Origin: JAAYXS01 sp964550375
GTDB taxonomy: Bacteria; Planctomycetota; Phycisphaerae; UBA1845; Fen-1342
Direction: 5' to 3'
NCBI GenBank assembly: GCA_964550375.1
Contig: CAZJYX010000013.1
Span: 35,344 to 99,343 of the forward strand
Length of the DNA: 64,000 bases
Shown: positions 54,797-63,689 of the stretch, piece after piece
Numbering within the stretch: position 1 is the first letter of the stretch
Layout of the letters: the number at the start of each line of letters is the position of its first letter
Program-made: the position numbers and the translations under genes
Notes under the pieces: generated by a model
Databases searched by the model: none
Told to the model about the DNA's origin: nothing
What the model saw: only the letters and a program-made list of their open reading frames with translations

Positions 54797-55816
54797 ATGC
54801 CTAACCACACGAGCGCAGCGGTCAAGGAGACGCTCGGTCCGATGCCGGCGAATGAGACAGCCCTGGCAACGCGTAGTGACTCGGCGGCGCTTGCCCGTGG
54901 CGGGGACGGCGGCGGTAAACCGCTCAGTCGGCTCGCCCGCGCCAAGTTCGCGCTGGTACGCTGGTTCCTCATGGCCTGGGTGCGGCTCTTCAGCCTTAAA
55001 GGCTTGCACCTGCTGGGGCGCTGGTTCGGCACGCTCGAGTTTCTGCTCAATTTCCGCCGCCGGGAGCGCTACTGGCGCGAGTTGCAGCGTATCTTCGGCC
55101 GGGAGTTGGAGCGCTCGCGCGGCCGCAAGATCATCTGGCATTATTTCCGGCGCACGCGTTGTGACAAGCTGTTCTACCTGATCTTCGACCGCTTGCCGCG
55201 CGACAAGATCATGCGGCGCATCCGCTTTCAGGGACGCCAGCATCTGGACGAAGCCCTGACGCGCGGGCACGGCGTCTACGTGATGCTCAGTCATAACGGC
55301 TCGCACCACGTGGCTGGTCTGCTGATGGCCCTGCTGGGGTACCGCTGCGCGGGCATCCGTGATCGGCACGAGGGCGCCATCCGCACCTACGTGCAGGAGC
55401 GCTACGCCGAGACCTTCGCCGAGTACGCCGCGGTGCGCGTCCTCTATGCCGACAGCTTCCCACGCGACATCTACCGGTGTTTCCAGGAGAACCGGGTAGT
55501 CGGCAGTGCGCTGGACGTCGGGCGGGTGCGTGGCCTGACGCTCAAGACGTGCCCGGTGCAGGTTTTCGGAGAACAGCGCGAATTCCTGACCGGTACGCTG
55601 CAGATCGCCCTGCGTTGTCGGGCCACGATCTGCCAGGCGTTCGTCGTATCGCGCCCAAATTTCTACTTCCGCCTGATTGTGCATCCCCCGTTTCACGTTC
55701 CAGGCCATGAGGCCGACGGCGAGCGCGCGGACCTGGTGCAACGCATCATGCAGCAGTATGCCGACGGTATCGCCGCCCATGTCCGCGAGCATCCCGATCA
55801 TCTCAGCCGGGCCTAG
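54797..55816 (+). CDS. LpxL/HtrB-type lipid acyltransferase with a variant active site
   Basis: A 339-residue protein of the lysophospholipid acyltransferase superfamily. An N-terminal membrane-associated helix region (FALVRWFLMAWVRLFSLKGL) precedes the catalytic part. The family HX4D/E motif reads HNGSHH here: His166 is kept but the acidic residue is His171. Later segments (GSALDVGRVRGL, REFLTGTLQIALRCRA and AFVVSRPNFYFRL) follow the usual LpxL layout. It should transfer an acyl chain from ACP to a lipid acceptor at the inner membrane. The ACP, dehydratases and ketosynthases that follow suggest a dedicated acyl donor. Start ATG at 54797; 62 bases after the preceding gene. Confidence 0.75.
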   Translation: MPNHTSAAVKETLGPMPANETALATRSDSAALARGGDGGGKPLSRLARAKFALVRWFLMAWVRLFSLKGLHLLGRWFGTLEFLLNFRRRERYWRELQRIFGRELERSRGRKIIWHYFRRTRCDKLFYLIFDRLPRDKIMRRIRFQGRQHLDEALTRGHGVYVMLSHNGSHHVAGLLMALLGYRCAGIRDRHEGAIRTYVQERYAETFAEYAAVRVLYADSFPRDIYRCFQENRVVGSALDVGRVRGLTLKTCPVQVFGEQREFLTGTLQIALRCRATICQAFVVSRPNFYFRLIVHPPFHVPGHEADGERADLVQRIMQQYADGIAAHVREHPDHLSRA

Positions 55817-55983
55817 GCACGGTCCGGACCGAGCCGGGCCGTGGACTGGATGCCTCCCGGCGATCCGGCTACAATCCCGCCCGACGTGGCCGCTTCGGGC
55901 GCGGACAGCCGTGCGGTGGACTGCGCGACGCCAGTGGCGGCCGGGCGGGGACGCGACCGGGCGGATCCGGTCAGGGTGCAGGT

Positions 55984-56478
55984 GTGAAGTTCCTGCTGAT
56001 CGATCGAATCAGTGAGTTGGAGCACGGGCGGCGCATCGTGGCCCACAAAGCCGTGTCGCTGGCCGAGGAGTATCTCGCCGACCATTTTCCGACCTTCCCG
56101 GTCCTGCCGGGGGTCTTTGTCCTGGAGGCGATGGTGCAGGCCTCGGCTTGGCTCGTGCGGGCCGCGCTGGACTTCCGCCCGGGACTGGTGTTGCTCAAGG
56201 AGGCGCGTAACGTTACGTATAAGAGCTTCGTCGCGCCGGGCCGGGTTCTGCGCGTCGAGTCGCTCTGTCGGGAGTTGACCGACGGGTCGAGCACTTTCGC
56301 CGCCAGCGGCTGGCTGGAAGATCTCGAAATCGCCAAGGGCCGACTGACGCTGCGGCATTTCGACCTGGCGGAGATTGACCCGGAGCTGGCGGGTGTTGAT
56401 ACGCGGAGCCGGGAGAACGCGCGGGCCCTGTTCAGCCGCTTGCTGGCTGGGCGGCCCGAGCAGCCGGCATTGGCCTAG
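55984..56478 (+). CDS. FabZ-like 3-hydroxyacyl-ACP dehydratase 1
   Basis: A 164-residue hot-dog-fold protein. His34 in DHFPTFPVLPGV and Glu48 in VLEAMVQ keep the 14-residue spacing of FabZ catalytic residues. It dehydrates 3-hydroxyacyl-ACP to the enoyl form. It begins with GTG at 55984. A TACAAT box (55870-55875) in the 167-base gap upstream may be an internal promoter. The second dehydratase two genes downstream is clearly a paralogue (same start pattern, DRISELEHG against DRFAEFVPG). Confidence 0.85.
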   Translation: MKFLLIDRISELEHGRRIVAHKAVSLAEEYLADHFPTFPVLPGVFVLEAMVQASAWLVRAALDFRPGLVLLKEARNVTYKSFVAPGRVLRVESLCRELTDGSSTFAASGWLEDLEIAKGRLTLRHFDLAEIDPELAGVDTRSRENARALFSRLLAGRPEQPALA

Positions 56479-56528
56479 GTTACTGGTGGTCCGATTCAGT
56501 TGACGGAGTCGACTGGAGGGATGTGTGC

Positions 56529-56927
56529 ATGCCGATCGTGAGTAGAGACGAGATTCTGGAGAAGGTGCGTGAGACCCTGGTCGACGCCCTGAGCGTTGAC
56601 GAGGACGAGGTCCGCGAGGACGTCACCCTGACCGGCGACCTGGGGGCCGAGTCCATCGACTATCTCGACATCGTCTTCCGCCTCGAGAAGGCCTTCAACA
56701 TCAAAATACCACAGGAAGAGCTCCTTCCGCGTGAGATTCTCAGCAACGCCGACTACGTAGAGAATCGCAAGCTCAACCCCGCCGGCCTGCAGGCCCTCAA
56801 GGCGAGCATGCCGCACGCCGACCTGACCGAATTCGAGCAGGATCCCGACATCGACAAGATCTCCGACGTCTTCACGGTCGGCAGCATCGTCAACTTCATC
56901 GAGGCGAAGCTGGCGGCTCAAGGCTAG
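56529..56927 (+). CDS. acyl carrier protein with an inserted segment
   Basis: A 132-residue ACP; usual length is about 78. Phosphopantetheine would attach at Ser42 in GAESIDYLDIV, where the normal DSL appears as ESI. After helix 2 a stretch of roughly 45 residues (ENRKLNPAGLQALKASMPHA and following) is inserted before the last helix (VGSIVNFIEAKL). The ATG at 56529 has GGAGGG eight bases upstream. It lies between the two dehydratase genes and eight bases before the second, so it is most likely the carrier for this pathway. Confidence 0.88.
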   Translation: MPIVSRDEILEKVRETLVDALSVDEDEVREDVTLTGDLGAESIDYLDIVFRLEKAFNIKIPQEELLPREILSNADYVENRKLNPAGLQALKASMPHADLTEFEQDPDIDKISDVFTVGSIVNFIEAKLAAQG

Positions 56928-56935
56928 GGCTTCCC

Positions 56936-57424
56936 GTGCGCTGGATCTGGATCGATCGCTTTGCGGAGTTCGTACCCGGCCAGCGGGCCGTGGCGCTCAA
57001 GAGCGTCACGCTGGCCGAGGAGCACCTGCACGACCACATCCCCGGCTTCCCGATCATGCCCGCCTGCCTGCTGATCGAAGGCATGGCCCAAACCGCCGGG
57101 ATCCTGGTCGGCGAGGCCCGCGGCTTCGCCGAGAAGGTCATCCTGGCCAAGATCAAACGGGCCGTGTTTCACCGCCTGGTGCGCCCCGGCCACCAGGTCC
57201 GGCACGAGGCCGTGATCGAGCACCTGACCGACGCGGCCGCCTCTACCGCCGGCCGGATCACCTGCGACGGCGAGTTAGTCGGCGAGGTGGACCTGGTCTT
57301 CTCGCACATCGACCAGAACATCAGCGGCTTGGATTTCCCCGAGGAGAACTTCGTGTTCACCGACCAGTTCATGGACCTGCTGAAAACCTATCGTGGCCAG
57401 GGCGCCGGGGAGGTCTCCCTGTGA
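56936..57424 (+). CDS. FabZ-like 3-hydroxyacyl-ACP dehydratase 2
   Basis: A 162-residue hot-dog protein. His34 in DHIPGFPIMPACL and Glu48 in IEGMAQ keep the catalytic spacing, while the conserved PG of the family reads PA followed by Cys44. It starts with GTG eight bases after the ACP stop and overlaps the first ketosynthase by four bases. Having two paralogous dehydratases in one operon suggests either a heterodimer or steps at different chain lengths. Confidence 0.83.
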   Translation: MRWIWIDRFAEFVPGQRAVALKSVTLAEEHLHDHIPGFPIMPACLLIEGMAQTAGILVGEARGFAEKVILAKIKRAVFHRLVRPGHQVRHEAVIEHLTDAAASTAGRITCDGELVGEVDLVFSHIDQNISGLDFPEENFVFTDQFMDLLKTYRGQGAGEVSL

Positions 57425-58761
57425 CGCCCCAACGCGTGGTCATCACCGGCCTGGGACCGGTGACGCCCATCGGCGTCGGCGCCCAAACCTTCTGGGACGC
57501 CCTGCTGTCCGGAACCAACGCCATTCGCCGCCTGAGCGCGTTCGACCCGGCCCGTTTTGACTCCCAGATCGGCGGAGAGATCAGCGGCCTCAAGGCCACC
57601 GACTTCGTTCCCAAAAGCTATCGCAAAGCCAGCAAGATCATGGCGCGCGATATCGAGCTGGCCGTCGCCGCCGCCCATCAGGCCGTCACCGATGCCGGCC
57701 TGCGCACGCGCTGCCTGCTGGATCGCGGCGAGGCCGAGGGCGGGCCGAATCTCGATCCGGCCCGCTTCGGGGCCAACATCGGCGCCGGCCTCATCTGCGC
57801 CGACCTGCACGAGTTGGCCGAGGCCCTGCACAGCGCATCGGAAGACGGTAACTTCAGCATGGCCCGCTGGGGCGCGGAGGGCATGAACAACCTGACGCCG
57901 CTCTGGCTGCTGAAGTTCCTGCCCAACATGCTCGCCTGCCACGTCACGATCGTGCACGATGCCCAGGGCCCCAGCAACACCATCACCTGCGGCGAGGCCA
58001 GCAGCCATCTGGCCATCGGCGAGGCTTTCCGCGCCATCGCCCGCGGCGTGGCCGACGTGTGCATCTGCGGCGGCGCCGAGAGCAAGATCAACCCGATGGC
58101 CCTCATGCGGCAGGCGCTGGGCCGGCGGCTGAGCCGGCGCAACGACACGCCGGAATCCGCCTGTCGGCCCTTCGGTGCCGAGCGTGACGGAACCGTGGTG
58201 GCCGAAGGCGGCGGCCTGGTGATTCTGGAAGCACTTGAACACGCCCGCCGGCGCGGGGCGCCCATCCGGGCCGAGCTGGTGGGCTTCGGTGCCGCCAACG
58301 ATGTCTACTCAGCCGGCCAGCCCAGTCAGTTGGCGCCGGACGGCCGCGGCTTGGCGCTGGCGGCGCGTAAGGCCATTCGCGACGCCGGCCTCACGCCCGA
58401 ACAGGTGAACGTAGTCACGGCGGCCGGCTACGGAATGCCGGCCGAGGACCGCGTCGAGGCGGCCGCCATTCGCAGCGTGCTCGGGCCGCGCGCGGCTGAC
58501 GTGCCGGTGCTGACGATCAAGGGGGGCTTGGGTAACAACGGGGCCGGCAGCGGCGCGGTGGACTTCATCGCCAGCGTCCTGACCCTGCAGCACAACTGCC
58601 TGCCGCCGGCGATCAACAGCGCTCCGGCGGATCCCGAGTGCGGTCTCCGGCTGGTGACCGACGGCCCCGTGGACGCCCCGGCGGAATACGTCCTCAGTCT
58701 CGCCTTCGCGCTGACCGGCGGGCAGTGCGCGGCGTTGGTAATCAAGCGGTATCGCGACTAG
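57421..58761 (+). CDS. FabF-like ketosynthase lacking both catalytic histidines
   Basis: A 446-residue beta-ketoacyl synthase fold (VVITGLGPVTPIGVGAQTFW). The cysteine is kept as Cys190 in TITCGEASSH. The first histidine motif, normally AHGTSTxxND, reads AAGYGMPAED with Ala335. The second, normally KSMxGHxxGAAG, keeps Lys367 but reads GGLGNNGAGSG with Asn372. A synthase without these histidines should not decarboxylate malonyl-ACP efficiently. Together with the intact synthase that follows, this suggests a heterodimer resembling KS/chain-length-factor pairs, although classical chain-length factors lose the cysteine rather than the histidines. Starts with GTG in an overlap with the dehydratase gene. 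Confidence 0.85.
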   Translation: MTPQRVVITGLGPVTPIGVGAQTFWDALLSGTNAIRRLSAFDPARFDSQIGGEISGLKATDFVPKSYRKASKIMARDIELAVAAAHQAVTDAGLRTRCLLDRGEAEGGPNLDPARFGANIGAGLICADLHELAEALHSASEDGNFSMARWGAEGMNNLTPLWLLKFLPNMLACHVTIVHDAQGPSNTITCGEASSHLAIGEAFRAIARGVADVCICGGAESKINPMALMRQALGRRLSRRNDTPESACRPFGAERDGTVVAEGGGLVILEALEHARRRGAPIRAELVGFGAANDVYSAGQPSQLAPDGRGLALAARKAIRDAGLTPEQVNVVTAAGYGMPAEDRVEAAAIRSVLGPRAADVPVLTIKGGLGNNGAGSGAVDFIASVLTLQHNCLPPAINSAPADPECGLRLVTDGPVDAPAEYVLSLAFALTGGQCAALVIKRYRD

Positions 58762-58816
58762 TGCCGGCCCGGCGCGCCGGCCGGACGCGCGCCCACCGGT
58801 CAACAGGCATACGACC

Positions 58817-60109
58817 ATGGCACGACGCATCGTCATTACCGGAATGGGCTGGGTGACCCCGCTCGGCTGTGACCTCGAAACGGTCTGGCAGCGCCTACTG
58901 AAGGGTGATAGCGGTGTCGCCCCCACGACCATCTTCGACGCCCGCACCTTTCCCACGCAATTCGCCGCCGAAGTCAAGGACTTCGACCTGCGCGCCGTGC
59001 TGGGCGAGCATTTCGAGGCCCACCGCTCGGCCAGCCGCAACGCGGCCTTTGCCCTGGGCGCGGCCGAGATGGCCTGGCGGCATGCCGGCCTGAACGGCGG
59101 CAGCGGCGCCGATCCGGAGATGACGGGGGTATACCTCGGCGGCGGGGAAGGGCCGATCGACTTCGACAACTTCGTTGCCGCCGCCATTGCCGGCTGGAAC
59201 CCCGAGACCCGCCAGCTCGACACCGTCCGCTGGGCGGAGGTCGCCGGCCAGCGCCTCGCCGCCGCCCGCGAGTTCGAGCAGGACCCCAACTGCGCCGCGC
59301 ACCACATCGCCTGCCGCTTCAACGCGCAGGGCCCCAACCTCAACACGCTTACCGCCTGCGCCGCCAGTACGCAGGCCATCGGCGAAGCCATGTTGATCAT
59401 CCGGCGCGGGGACGCCGACGTCATGATCACCGGCGGTGCTCACAGCATGATCCACCCACTGGGCGTGACCGGCTTCAACCGGCTGACCGCCCTGTCCGAG
59501 CGCAACGACTCACCGGCGACCGCATCGCGGCCCTTCGACGCCACGCGCGACGGGTTCGTAATTGGCGAAGGCGCCGGGATCCTGATTCTTGAGGAACTGG
59601 AGAACGCCCGGCGACGCGGGGCACACATCCTGGCCGAGATTGTCGGCTACGGCTCGACCGCTGACGCCTTCCGCGTCACCGACATGCATGAGGACGGCCG
59701 CGGCCCGATGGCCGCCATGCGCGCCGCCCTGGCTGACGCCGGCCTCCAGCCGGCCGACATCGACTACATCTCGGCCCACGGCACGAGCACCGAAGAGAAC
59801 GACAAGATCGAATCCAAGGCCATCGGCGGCGTCTTCGGCGATTCGGCCCGTCGCGTGCCCGTCAGTAGTGTCAAGAGCATGCTGGGACATCTGATCGCCG
59901 GGGCCGGCGCCGTGGAGCTGATCACCGTCGTGCTGGCGCTGCGTGACGGAATCATCCCGCCGACCAGCAATTACGCCACCCCTGATCCGAATTGCCCACT
60001 GGACTACGTTCCGAACGAGCCACGCCGAGCCACGCTCAAGACCTGCCTGTCGAACAGCTTTGGCTTTGGCGGCCAGAACGATACGCTCGCCGTGCGGGCC
60101 TTCGAGTAG
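58817..60109 (+). CDS. canonical FabF-type beta-ketoacyl-ACP synthase
   Basis: A 430-residue elongating ketosynthase. The catalytic triad is complete: Cys181 in TACAAS, His321 in SAHGTSTEEND and His358 in SMLGHLIAGAGAVE, with Lys353 ahead of it. FGFGGQNDTLAV ends the protein as expected. It condenses acyl chains with malonyl-ACP. It follows the degenerate ketosynthase by 55 bases, probably as the active subunit of a pair. No ketoreductase, enoyl reductase or malonyl transferase gene is in this operon, so those steps may be shared with the housekeeping fatty acid pathway. Confidence 0.92.
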   Translation: MARRIVITGMGWVTPLGCDLETVWQRLLKGDSGVAPTTIFDARTFPTQFAAEVKDFDLRAVLGEHFEAHRSASRNAAFALGAAEMAWRHAGLNGGSGADPEMTGVYLGGGEGPIDFDNFVAAAIAGWNPETRQLDTVRWAEVAGQRLAAAREFEQDPNCAAHHIACRFNAQGPNLNTLTACAASTQAIGEAMLIIRRGDADVMITGGAHSMIHPLGVTGFNRLTALSERNDSPATASRPFDATRDGFVIGEGAGILILEELENARRRGAHILAEIVGYGSTADAFRVTDMHEDGRGPMAAMRAALADAGLQPADIDYISAHGTSTEENDKIESKAIGGVFGDSARRVPVSSVKSMLGHLIAGAGAVELITVVLALRDGIIPPTSNYATPDPNCPLDYVPNEPRRATLKTCLSNSFGFGGQNDTLAVRAFE

Positions 60110-60131
60110 CCGCGCCGGCGCGGACGGGTCG

Positions 60132-61556
60132 CTACAGGCGTGTGCTAAGCCACTCACCCAGGCTGAAAAAAATCGCCAGCAGCAGGACCGTCCCGATCGC
60201 CGAGACCAGCGTGCCGTACTTGGCCATCTCACGCGTCGTGACGGCGCGCGTGGCGAAGGCGATGGCGTTGGGGGGCGTACTGATCGGCAGGCTCATCGCC
60301 AGCGAGGCCGCGAAGGCCACGGCCAGCGCCCCGAGCCGTGGGGAGAAGCCTGCGACCGCCGTCACGATTGGTATGAGCAGGTTTGATGCCGACGTATGGC
60401 TCATGAAGTTTGAGAGCAGGAGGGTGACCAGAACCACGGTGCCCACCAGGGAGATCATGGGCAGACCGGCGAAGGGAATCTGCTTGACCAGCACGTCCGA
60501 CAAGCCCGACTCGCGCATCGCCACCCCCAGCGTCAGGCCGCCCGCCACCAGGATCATGATGTCCCAGTCCAGCATCTTCAGGTCGTTGCGATCGATGATG
60601 CCGAAGGCGGTGAACGCGGCGATTGGCAGCATCGCAACCACGGCCGGGTGGATGCCGTGCAGCGGCTGCGACAGCCAGAGCAACACCGTGATGGTGAACG
60701 TCAGCACGACCACCGCGAGGCCGGGCGTAACTTCCAGCACCTCGGGGAAGCGGATTTCCAGCGGTTCCCGCGCGGGCCGGAAGACCAGCAGCAAGATGAC
60801 CCACAACACCACCAGCAGCACCGCCACCAGCGGCACGCCCAGCATCATCCAGCTCAGGAAGCTGATCTCGTAGGCCGGACCCATCTGCTGGAGCACGCTG
60901 GCGGCCACCGCGTTGGGCGGCGTACCGATGATCGTGCCCATGCCGCCGATGTTCGCCGCGAACGGCACCGCCAGAACCAGCGCCTTCTTGGCACCTTCGC
61001 GCCCGCCCAGTTGCCCCAGCAGCGGACTGATAATCGCGATCATCATCGCCGTCGTCGCGGTGTTCGACATGAACATCGAGAACAAGGCGGTCGTCAGGAT
61101 GACGCCCAGCAGCAGCGGCGCCGGACGCGCCCCGAATGGCGTGATAAACGCCCGCGCCAAGCGCACGTCGAAGCCGTGCTTCGTCGCCCCCCGCGCCAGC
61201 ACAAACCCACCAAAAAACAGGACCAGCACCGGACTGGCAAACGGGTTGATGTAGACCTGCCAGCCTTGTGTGGCTCCCGCGCCCGGATCCGCGTGCTGAC
61301 CCAGCAGGTACACCGACAACACGATCGCCATAATGGCCGTCGCGAAGGCCGGAATCAGCTCGGTAATCCACAGGGCCGCTGCAGCGATGAAGATCACAAA
61401 GCAGATCCGCGGGGCCGGCTCATCCAAGCCCGGAATCGGCAGCAGCCCGGCCACAACGGCCACGCCGATGCACAGGAACGTCTTTAGCGCGGTTATCCAG
61501 CTCAGGTCGATAACAACCCGCTGGTGCGTGAACTTGACTCGGACAGGCGTCGCCAT
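60132..61556 (-). CDS. SLC13/DASS-family sodium:anion symporter
   Basis: A 474-residue membrane transporter. Both sodium/substrate signatures of the family occur twice: SNTATTAMM with IGTPPNAVA in the first half, and SHTSASNLL with STPPNAIA in the second. About eleven membrane segments can be counted. It would import dicarboxylates, citrate or an inorganic anion such as sulfate; specificity is not visible. The ATG at 61556 has GAGGT seven bases upstream. It is convergent with the ketosynthase gene. Confidence 0.88.
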   Translation of the reverse strand: MATPVRVKFTHQRVVIDLSWITALKTFLCIGVAVVAGLLPIPGLDEPAPRICFVIFIAAAALWITELIPAFATAIMAIVLSVYLLGQHADPGAGATQGWQVYINPFASPVLVLFFGGFVLARGATKHGFDVRLARAFITPFGARPAPLLLGVILTTALFSMFMSNTATTAMMIAIISPLLGQLGGREGAKKALVLAVPFAANIGGMGTIIGTPPNAVAASVLQQMGPAYEISFLSWMMLGVPLVAVLLVVLWVILLLVFRPAREPLEIRFPEVLEVTPGLAVVVLTFTITVLLWLSQPLHGIHPAVVAMLPIAAFTAFGIIDRNDLKMLDWDIMILVAGGLTLGVAMRESGLSDVLVKQIPFAGLPMISLVGTVVLVTLLLSNFMSHTSASNLLIPIVTAVAGFSPRLGALAVAFAASLAMSLPISTPPNAIAFATRAVTTREMAKYGTLVSAIGTVLLLAIFFSLGEWLSTRL

Positions 61557-61848
61557 TTCGCAACCTCTGGCCGGTGGCCGCCTACCACGACGCACCACCA
61601 TCGGCCGGTGCGAAAAGCACGTTGCGTGCCAGTACGCCGCTCAGATGCCGCCAAAGTCCTCATGCTCACCATATTCAGTCCCCCATCGCGCGCTCATTCC
61701 CAGCGGCCAGAGCCCGACCAGCCCCGGCCGGCCATATCGACCGCCCAACCCGAAGATATGGCGCAACCCCCGCAGCCGGACAGGGGAATTCTACTCACCG
61801 CCGGCTGGCCGACCCCGTGCTTCCACTGCTTGCCCCCCGAGCAAAGAA

Positions 61849-63435
61849 CTACGGCCCTGCGGCACCCGCGCCCGACTCCTGCCGCAACCGGGCCAACTCC
61901 GCCTCGAGCTGCGGTCCCTCCCTCGTCCAGCGCTCGCCGGCCGCCAGCAGCGGCTGATAAACTCGCTCGACAACCAGCCGCAGATGTTCCAGTGATCCAA
62001 AACGCTGGTCGAATTCCAGTGGTTTCTGCTCCGGCTCGTCAGCCGGAATCGTGAACTTCAGCCCTTCGGCCCGCAGCTTCTGGTCGATAACCTCCCGTGC
62101 GGCAGCCCGCTCCGCACGCGCCCGCAAGCCTGACGCAACCTCAGCGCACTCTTCTGAAATGTCCTGGCCTCCGACCAGACAGCGCCAGTGTGCCGACCAG
62201 TGAACCGGTGCGGCAGCCGCTGCCGCGCCGTCGAGCTGTTCCGCCAGACCGCGATACTCACTCCGCACGCGCTCCATGGCACGATATTGGGACGGCACGG
62301 CGGCTCGCGCGGCCAAGCGAAGCTGCACCAGGTCCGCCTCAACTTGGCGAATCCTCTCAGCTTCGGTCGTCGCGGCCGAACCCCGCTCCGCGGCCGCCGC
62401 CGACTCGGCAGCGCCGGTCGGCCACGCCTCCGGGCTCACCGCCGGCTCGGCCGACGAGCGGATACGGACGGACGACACCGCCCACTTCCTATCCATCAGC
62501 TTGAGATCAATCGCGAATCCCAGCGTCAACGGCGCTCCCGCAACGCCTTCAACTCGCACAACGGCCGGCACGCGCGCTCCCTCCGGCCGAATCGTCAGCC
62601 CCAGAATGCGGCAATCCAACTTGGCCGCCGGCAGCGGTCCACTGACGCGCGCGCCATCCTCCGAAGCCAGCCACCGCCGCAGTTCCTCCACGTCGCCCCG
62701 TTCCAGCGCGCCGACGAAGGCCGCCACCGCCGAGCGCACTTCTTGCGCAGCGGCGGGTTCGGGCCCGTTGGCGAGCGCCGTCTCCACCTGCCGGCGCGCC
62801 TCCCCGGGCGGCGCCAGGTCGAGCGGCGCCCGTCCGTAGGCGTCCGCCGCCAGAGGATCCGCCCCTTTCTTCAACAGCGCCGCCACCATGCGGACGCTGC
62901 CGGTCAGGCAGGCAGCGTGGAGCGGCGTCAGGCCGGCGTCGTCCGCCGCGCGGGCGTCCAGCCCGTGGAACAGCAGTGTGTCCACGGTATCAGCCTTGCC
63001 CGCCAGTGCCGCCAGGTGCAGCGGCGTCATGCCAAACTCGTCGCGGACGTTCATGCTGGCGCCCGCGCGAACCAGCAGCCCCAGCGTCTCGCAATGCCCG
63101 TTCGCCGCGGCAACGTGCATGGCCGTTCGGCCGGCCGCCCCACGCGCGTCCAGCCGCGCCCGCTCGCCCAGCATGAACCGCACGACCGCCGTATACCCCT
63201 GCGCAGATGCCTTGAGCATCGTCGCCTCACGGTCAAGCTGGCCCTGCGCCAGCAACCTCACGGCACCCATCAGTTCGTGGAACTCGGCATCGTCCGGCAG
63301 CCGCGCGCGGTCCTGCTCTGATAGGCCGGGCGCCCGAATCCCGTCCGCTCGGCCCTGGGCCCAGGACTGTCCACCGCCGGCCACGGCCAGCCCCACGACC
63401 AGCCAGGCAGTCCCCCAACTCCGCAAATCCCTCAT
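61849..63435 (-). CDS. exported ankyrin-repeat protein
   Basis: A 528-residue protein with a signal peptide (WGTAWLVVGLAVAGGGQSWA). Ankyrin repeats lie at about residues 70-215: TAMHVAAANGHCETLGLLV, TPLHLAALAGKADTVDTLL and TPLHAACLTGSVRMVAALL. The rest is helical and Ala/Arg/Glu-rich with no recognised domain. Ankyrin repeats bind proteins, so an envelope scaffold or inhibitor role is possible. The ATG at 63435 has GGAGA five bases upstream; a TTG at 63447 is the alternative. Confidence 0.75.
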   Translation of the reverse strand: MRDLRSWGTAWLVVGLAVAGGGQSWAQGRADGIRAPGLSEQDRARLPDDAEFHELMGAVRLLAQGQLDREATMLKASAQGYTAVVRFMLGERARLDARGAAGRTAMHVAAANGHCETLGLLVRAGASMNVRDEFGMTPLHLAALAGKADTVDTLLFHGLDARAADDAGLTPLHAACLTGSVRMVAALLKKGADPLAADAYGRAPLDLAPPGEARRQVETALANGPEPAAAQEVRSAVAAFVGALERGDVEELRRWLASEDGARVSGPLPAAKLDCRILGLTIRPEGARVPAVVRVEGVAGAPLTLGFAIDLKLMDRKWAVSSVRIRSSAEPAVSPEAWPTGAAESAAAAERGSAATTEAERIRQVEADLVQLRLAARAAVPSQYRAMERVRSEYRGLAEQLDGAAAAAAPVHWSAHWRCLVGGQDISEECAEVASGLRARAERAAAREVIDQKLRAEGLKFTIPADEPEQKPLEFDQRFGSLEHLRLVVERVYQPLLAAGERWTREGPQLEAELARLRQESGAGAAGP

Positions 63436-63689
63436 CTCGGTCTCCAATGCACTCCTGGACCGGCGTTTGGCCGCCGGCCCCGCCGACCACGACCAACTCC
63501 ACGATTCTCACCCCCCTGCCAAACGAAGGCAAGCCGGCCGACGACCCAGGCCAAACGGCCCAGCGGTAGTCCCTTCACGCATCTCCGTTTCTCCCTTAAG
63601 ATCAGAATGTTGGGCGCGCCTTGGGCTCCGGGCCGCCCTGGTAAACGTCCGGTCAATGGTATGACCGGGCCGGCTGGAGGCACTCGGAC

